NCBI GenBank assembly: GCA_034509425.1 | Contig: JAVTVJ010000499.1 | Span: forward strand, 186,001-250,000 | Direction of reading: 5' to 3' | Origin: Eopsaltria australis | Taxonomy: Eukaryota > Chordata > Aves > Passeriformes > Petroicidae | Length of the DNA: 64,000 bases | Part shown: piece by piece, positions 60,944 to 64,000 of the stretch | Layout of the letters: each line of letters begins with the position of its first letter | How positions within the stretch are numbered: the stretch's first letter is position 1 | The notes under the pieces: generated by a model | Database searches by the model: none | Seen by the model: only the letters and a program-made list of their open reading frames with translations | Told to the model about the DNA's origin: nothing | Made by a program: the position numbers and the translations under genes

Positions 60944-63612
60944 CTGTGGAGCAAACCAGGTCCATCTGGTGAGATCTCCTGAACTCAGAATCTCCTGAAA
61001 AAAATCTCCAAAAAGTCTCCTAAAAAGAATCTCCCAAAAGGTTTCAAGCTAGGCTCAGGATAAAACACAACAAGCATCAGAATTATCCAGTGTTCTAGGA
61101 GTAATTACAGGAACTTCAGCCTCAGAGCTGCAGCTTGAAAGGCTCACAAGTAAAATTGAGAAAGTGAAGAAATACTGCAAGACATCTGTTGCTCAGAAAT
61201 AACACAGTTTGGGAAACCTATAGGACTAAAACTATAATAATGCAGCACCTATATAGAAGATAAAAAGGCCCTGTGCCTTATTTATAATCAGAAATTGTTG
61301 TGGTTTTACCCAAAGTACACATTAGCAACAGTTAACTTCTTCTTTTCTCCTTTAGTGAAGAAACACCATGACTAGCTAATATTTTGTTTAAAATACTCAA
61401 AAATATTCCCATTTTCAGAGAGGAACTGCTGCATGAGCTTCCCTTTGCAGAACTAAAATCTTGGGGGGAAATACGTGCAATAAATTAAATCTTGTCTTCC
61501 TATCCTAACGTAACACTGACAGAAAAACAAGCAATTCTTAAATTTAATTTTTAATTATGCTGTTTAATATCATCATCTATGTAAGATGAAGGGGTCATTG
61601 TTCTAAATTGGATTGGATGGTTTTTTTTTTCCTATTTTGCAGTCCACTCAGTTCTTGCACCGGCTTCACATTTAGAGTAAATATGGGAATCTCTGCATCC
61701 AGCATTCTTCACGGTCAATGATGAAAAACAATTCCAGCTACAAGAAGCAGCCTTCATCATCAACAACTAAACTATTTCTCCATTCCTCCAGTAAGTGCCT
61801 CTGAGTAATTCCGGATCAAAGCAGATCCGGAGTAATTAATTTCCAGCAGTACCTTCAGGATGCAAGGACAGCAAAACACTGATAGTGTAATGAGAGGAAT
61901 GTGATTGCACAGTGCCCACCAGAGAGAATTCAAGGCAGCCTGTGGGATTGTGGAACCCTAGAATGGTTTGGGTTGGGAGATCATTAAAGCCCATCCAGTG
62001 CCACACTGCCATGGGCAGGGACATCTTCCACTGTCCCAGGTTGCTCCAAGCCCTGTCTGGCCTGGCCTTGGACACTGCCAGGGATGGTCTGTGCTTTATG
62101 GCTTTTCCCAGCACTAGGAGCTGAACAGGCAATAGGAAGAGCATTGGCAGCAGGGCAGGGAGGGCTCCTGGCCCTGGGGCAGCCCTGGGGCACCTCTGCT
62201 CTGCTGTGTCCAGCTCTGGATGCTCAGCACAGCAGGGCCAGGGAGCTCCTGGAGCGGGGCCAGCGGAGGCTGCGCAGCTGAGGAAGGGCCTGGAGCATCT
62301 GGGTGCCCAGGAAAGGCTGAGGGAGCTGGGGCTGCTCAGCCTCGAGAGGAGCCCCAGCTGAGAGGGGCCCTCAGGCCTGGCTGTCCAACCTGGACTTGGA
62401 CACTGCCAGGGATCCAGGGGCAGCCACAGCAAATCTGGGCACCCTGTGCCAGGGCCTCCCCACCCTCCCAGGGAACAATTCCTCCCCAATATCCCATCCA
62501 TCCCTGTCAGTTTGAAGCCATTCCCTGTGTCCTGCCCCTCCATCCCTTGAAAAAATGTCTCTCCATCTTTCCTGTAGCTCCTTCAGGTCCTGGAAGGTCA
62601 CAATTGGTGACCCCAAACTTCTCCTCTCCAGGCTGAACAATCCCAGCTCTCCCAGCCTTTCCTCCCAGCAGAGCTGCTCCATCCCTCTGATCATCCTGGT
62701 GCCTCCTCTGTGCTCTCTCCAGCAGCTCCAGGTCCCTCCTGTGCTGGGCCCCAGGGCTGGGCCAGCTCTGCAGGTAGGGTCTCACCTAAGCAGGGCAGAG
62801 GTGCAGGGAGCACTGAGCCATCCCTGGAACCTGGCTTCTGCTGGCAGAGTGGTGAACATGCCACAAAATACGTAAGAAAAGAGATTGCAAAATGTATCTG
62901 CACTTCTGTGTCAAGAGAGATGACAGGAATTTGAAGGTGTGGATTAAGGATCTCCTGCTGCTTCAGAGCAAATTTCATTTCCCACGAATGAAGATGTATC
63001 ACAACAGCCATGAACAACAGAGGGGAAGTTTTCATTTCAGTTGTTATCAGAAGGACAAAAAGGGAAAAAAGCTTTCACAGCCCTCAAGGGCACCAAAAAC
63101 CCACTCTGATGACAGATATCTGAGATACACTTTATACATCACTTTTCCTCTCAGTGCGAGTTATCCACTGCCAGCCACTCTGGAAAAACCTCTCCGTACA
63201 CTTGCGATATGACTTGAAGGAAAAATCACTTCTTTATAACAAAATGCATTTCCAACCTGAAGGATACAATGAAATTGTGTCCGCTAAACTCATCTGAGTG
63301 AAAATCAGCCTCGCCAGGTTTGTTGGAAAATGGACATTTAGTGCCACGAGGCTGCACTTTTCTGCATGGGCTTCACTGCACATTTGCAAGTTGCTCCTTG
63401 TGCCAAAAAAGGTTGGCTTGTGACACACGGAGCAAGCTTTTTTAACCAGTAATAATATAGCTGAGCTTTCAACAGCCTGGATAGATCTTAAATTAGATCT
63501 TCAGCAGAAGGGGATTTATCAGAGCTGGCAAAGCTCTGCCTTTCCTTGGGAAGGAAACTAAACCTGCACCTAAATCAGGGGCATAAATGGCCTTCAAGAG
63601 ATTTATACTCAC
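60944..63612 (-). other. PCDH15: PCDH15 intron between exons 1 and 2 (2669 bp)
   Basis: Phase 0 intron. Its main content is the composite CR1 locus at 61949-62808. The stretches 60950-61940 and 62810-63610 show no gene or repeat. Confidence 0.85.
61949..62808. mobile_element. Composite CR1 with inverted GC-rich insert
   Basis: Antisense CR1 from GGATTGTGGAACCCTAGAAT to GACACTGCCAGGGATGG (62086), then the sense GC-rich segment TCTGTGCTTTATGGCTTTTC to CAGGCCTGGCTGTCC (about 62087-62386), then antisense CR1 again from AACCTGGACTTGGACACTGC to about 62808 (CAGGTAGGGTCTCACCTAAG). The left junction is the same as at 37479. The host text CTTGGACACTGCCAGGGAT occurs on both sides of the insert. Confidence 0.82.
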
Positions 63613-63723
63613 ATTTGCTTGAACAATGACAAAATAACGAGTCTTTTCTTCATAATTTAGCCTTTCCCTCAGAACTACTGCTCCGGACAAAGTGAGAGGA
63701 ATATCAAAGGTCCTGTTGGAAGT
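63613..63723 (-). CDS. PCDH15: PCDH15 exon 1 of 9 in window (EC2, second half)
   Basis: Most 5' PCDH15 exon in the window, 111 nt, 37 codons, phase 0 at both ends. The acceptor reads TTTCTCATTTGCAG and the donor GTGAGT. The peptide starts [14 protein letters not shown] and ends [10 protein letters not shown]; human PCDH15 has the closely similar TSNDTFEIPLML and TRYFVIIQAN. It encodes middle strands of cadherin repeat EC2, including [12 protein letters not shown], the place of the DRE-type calcium motif (here LNYE). EC1-EC2 form the handshake with CDH23 in the tip link, so this exon belongs to the partner-binding end. The exon is symmetric, so skipping it would keep the frame. Recognition rests on my memory of the human protein, with splice sites and frame seen directly. 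Confidence 0.95.
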
Positions 63724-64000
63724 CTGCAAATGAGAAAACAACACAATAAAATTGGACATGCCTCAAAGTTAAGATGTGTTGTAGCTGGGACACAGCGGGA
63801 CAAACCCTTGGCTGGTATTCCAAGGCTGCATCTGCTCTTCAGATCAGAGATTAGAAAGCTTTCTATGTTTCCTCCCCACCAAATCTCCTCCTGAAGAACC
63901 CCACAATAATTAATCTACACAAAACAGAATTCTCCTGGATTCTTTACCTATCCATTGCTACTTCCAACCACAAAAGTCTGACTGCTCTGCTTCTTTCCTC
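63724..64000 (-). other. PCDH15: PCDH15 intron upstream of exon 1 (partial)
   Basis: Intron sequence ending in the acceptor at 63724; it runs out of the window. Nothing else is visible in it. Confidence 0.8.

Noticed and set aside
61836..62543. 235-codon open frame on the minus strand
   Set aside because: Also within composite CR1 text; not related to CR1 reverse transcriptase or any gene.

Overview
This window is vertebrate, most likely songbird, genomic DNA. It has no prokaryotic layout: the only real coding sequence is nine short exons with GT-AG borders, spread over about 61 kb of one strand. The introns are loaded with roughly 35 fragments of the CR1 LINE, whose 3' end gives the recurrent 'gaatggtttgggttggaagg' type text. 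A solo LTR with a perfect 5-bp target duplication is also present. CR1 dominance, no SINE/Alu-type repeats and the CR1 subfamily text point to a bird; the assignment to Passeriformes is inference.

The gene is protocadherin-15 (PCDH15), transcribed from high to low coordinates. The nine exons (63723-63613, 60943-60773, 43431-43323, 38591-38479, 26080-25874, 17156-17022, 16101-15952, 7290-7097, 2806-2674) join in one open frame of 441 codons. They cover the second half of cadherin repeat EC2 through the first strand of EC6, about residues 200-640 of the human protein. The start codon, signal peptide, EC1, EC7-11, membrane segment and cytoplasmic tail lie outside the window on both sides. PCDH15 forms the lower part of the hair-cell tip link with CDH23; its EC repeats are rigidified by calcium at the linkers.

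Layout from + strand left to right: an intron tail with a CR1 and an LTR-like block (1-2673); exon 9; an intron with several CR1s; exon 8; an 8.7-kb intron carrying two unrelated minisatellites (21-bp units near 9 kb, 33-bp units near 10.8 kb); exons 7 and 6, 0.9 kb apart; an 8.7-kb intron with the solo LTR; exon 5; a 12.4-kb intron rich in CR1 including a young GC-rich family; exon 4; a 4.7-kb intron with a 0.9-kb polypurine tract; exon 3; a 17-kb intron; exon 2; a 2.7-kb intron; exon 1.

No second protein gene, tRNA, rRNA or CRISPR array is supported. Other long open frames come from CR1 text, minisatellites or purine tracts. I found no new gene system. The most interesting structures are the composite CR1 elements that share an unusual inverted junction, the tandem repeat sitting on the presumed branch point of exon 9, and the weak splice donor of exon 3 followed by the very long pyrimidine tract in the transcript.
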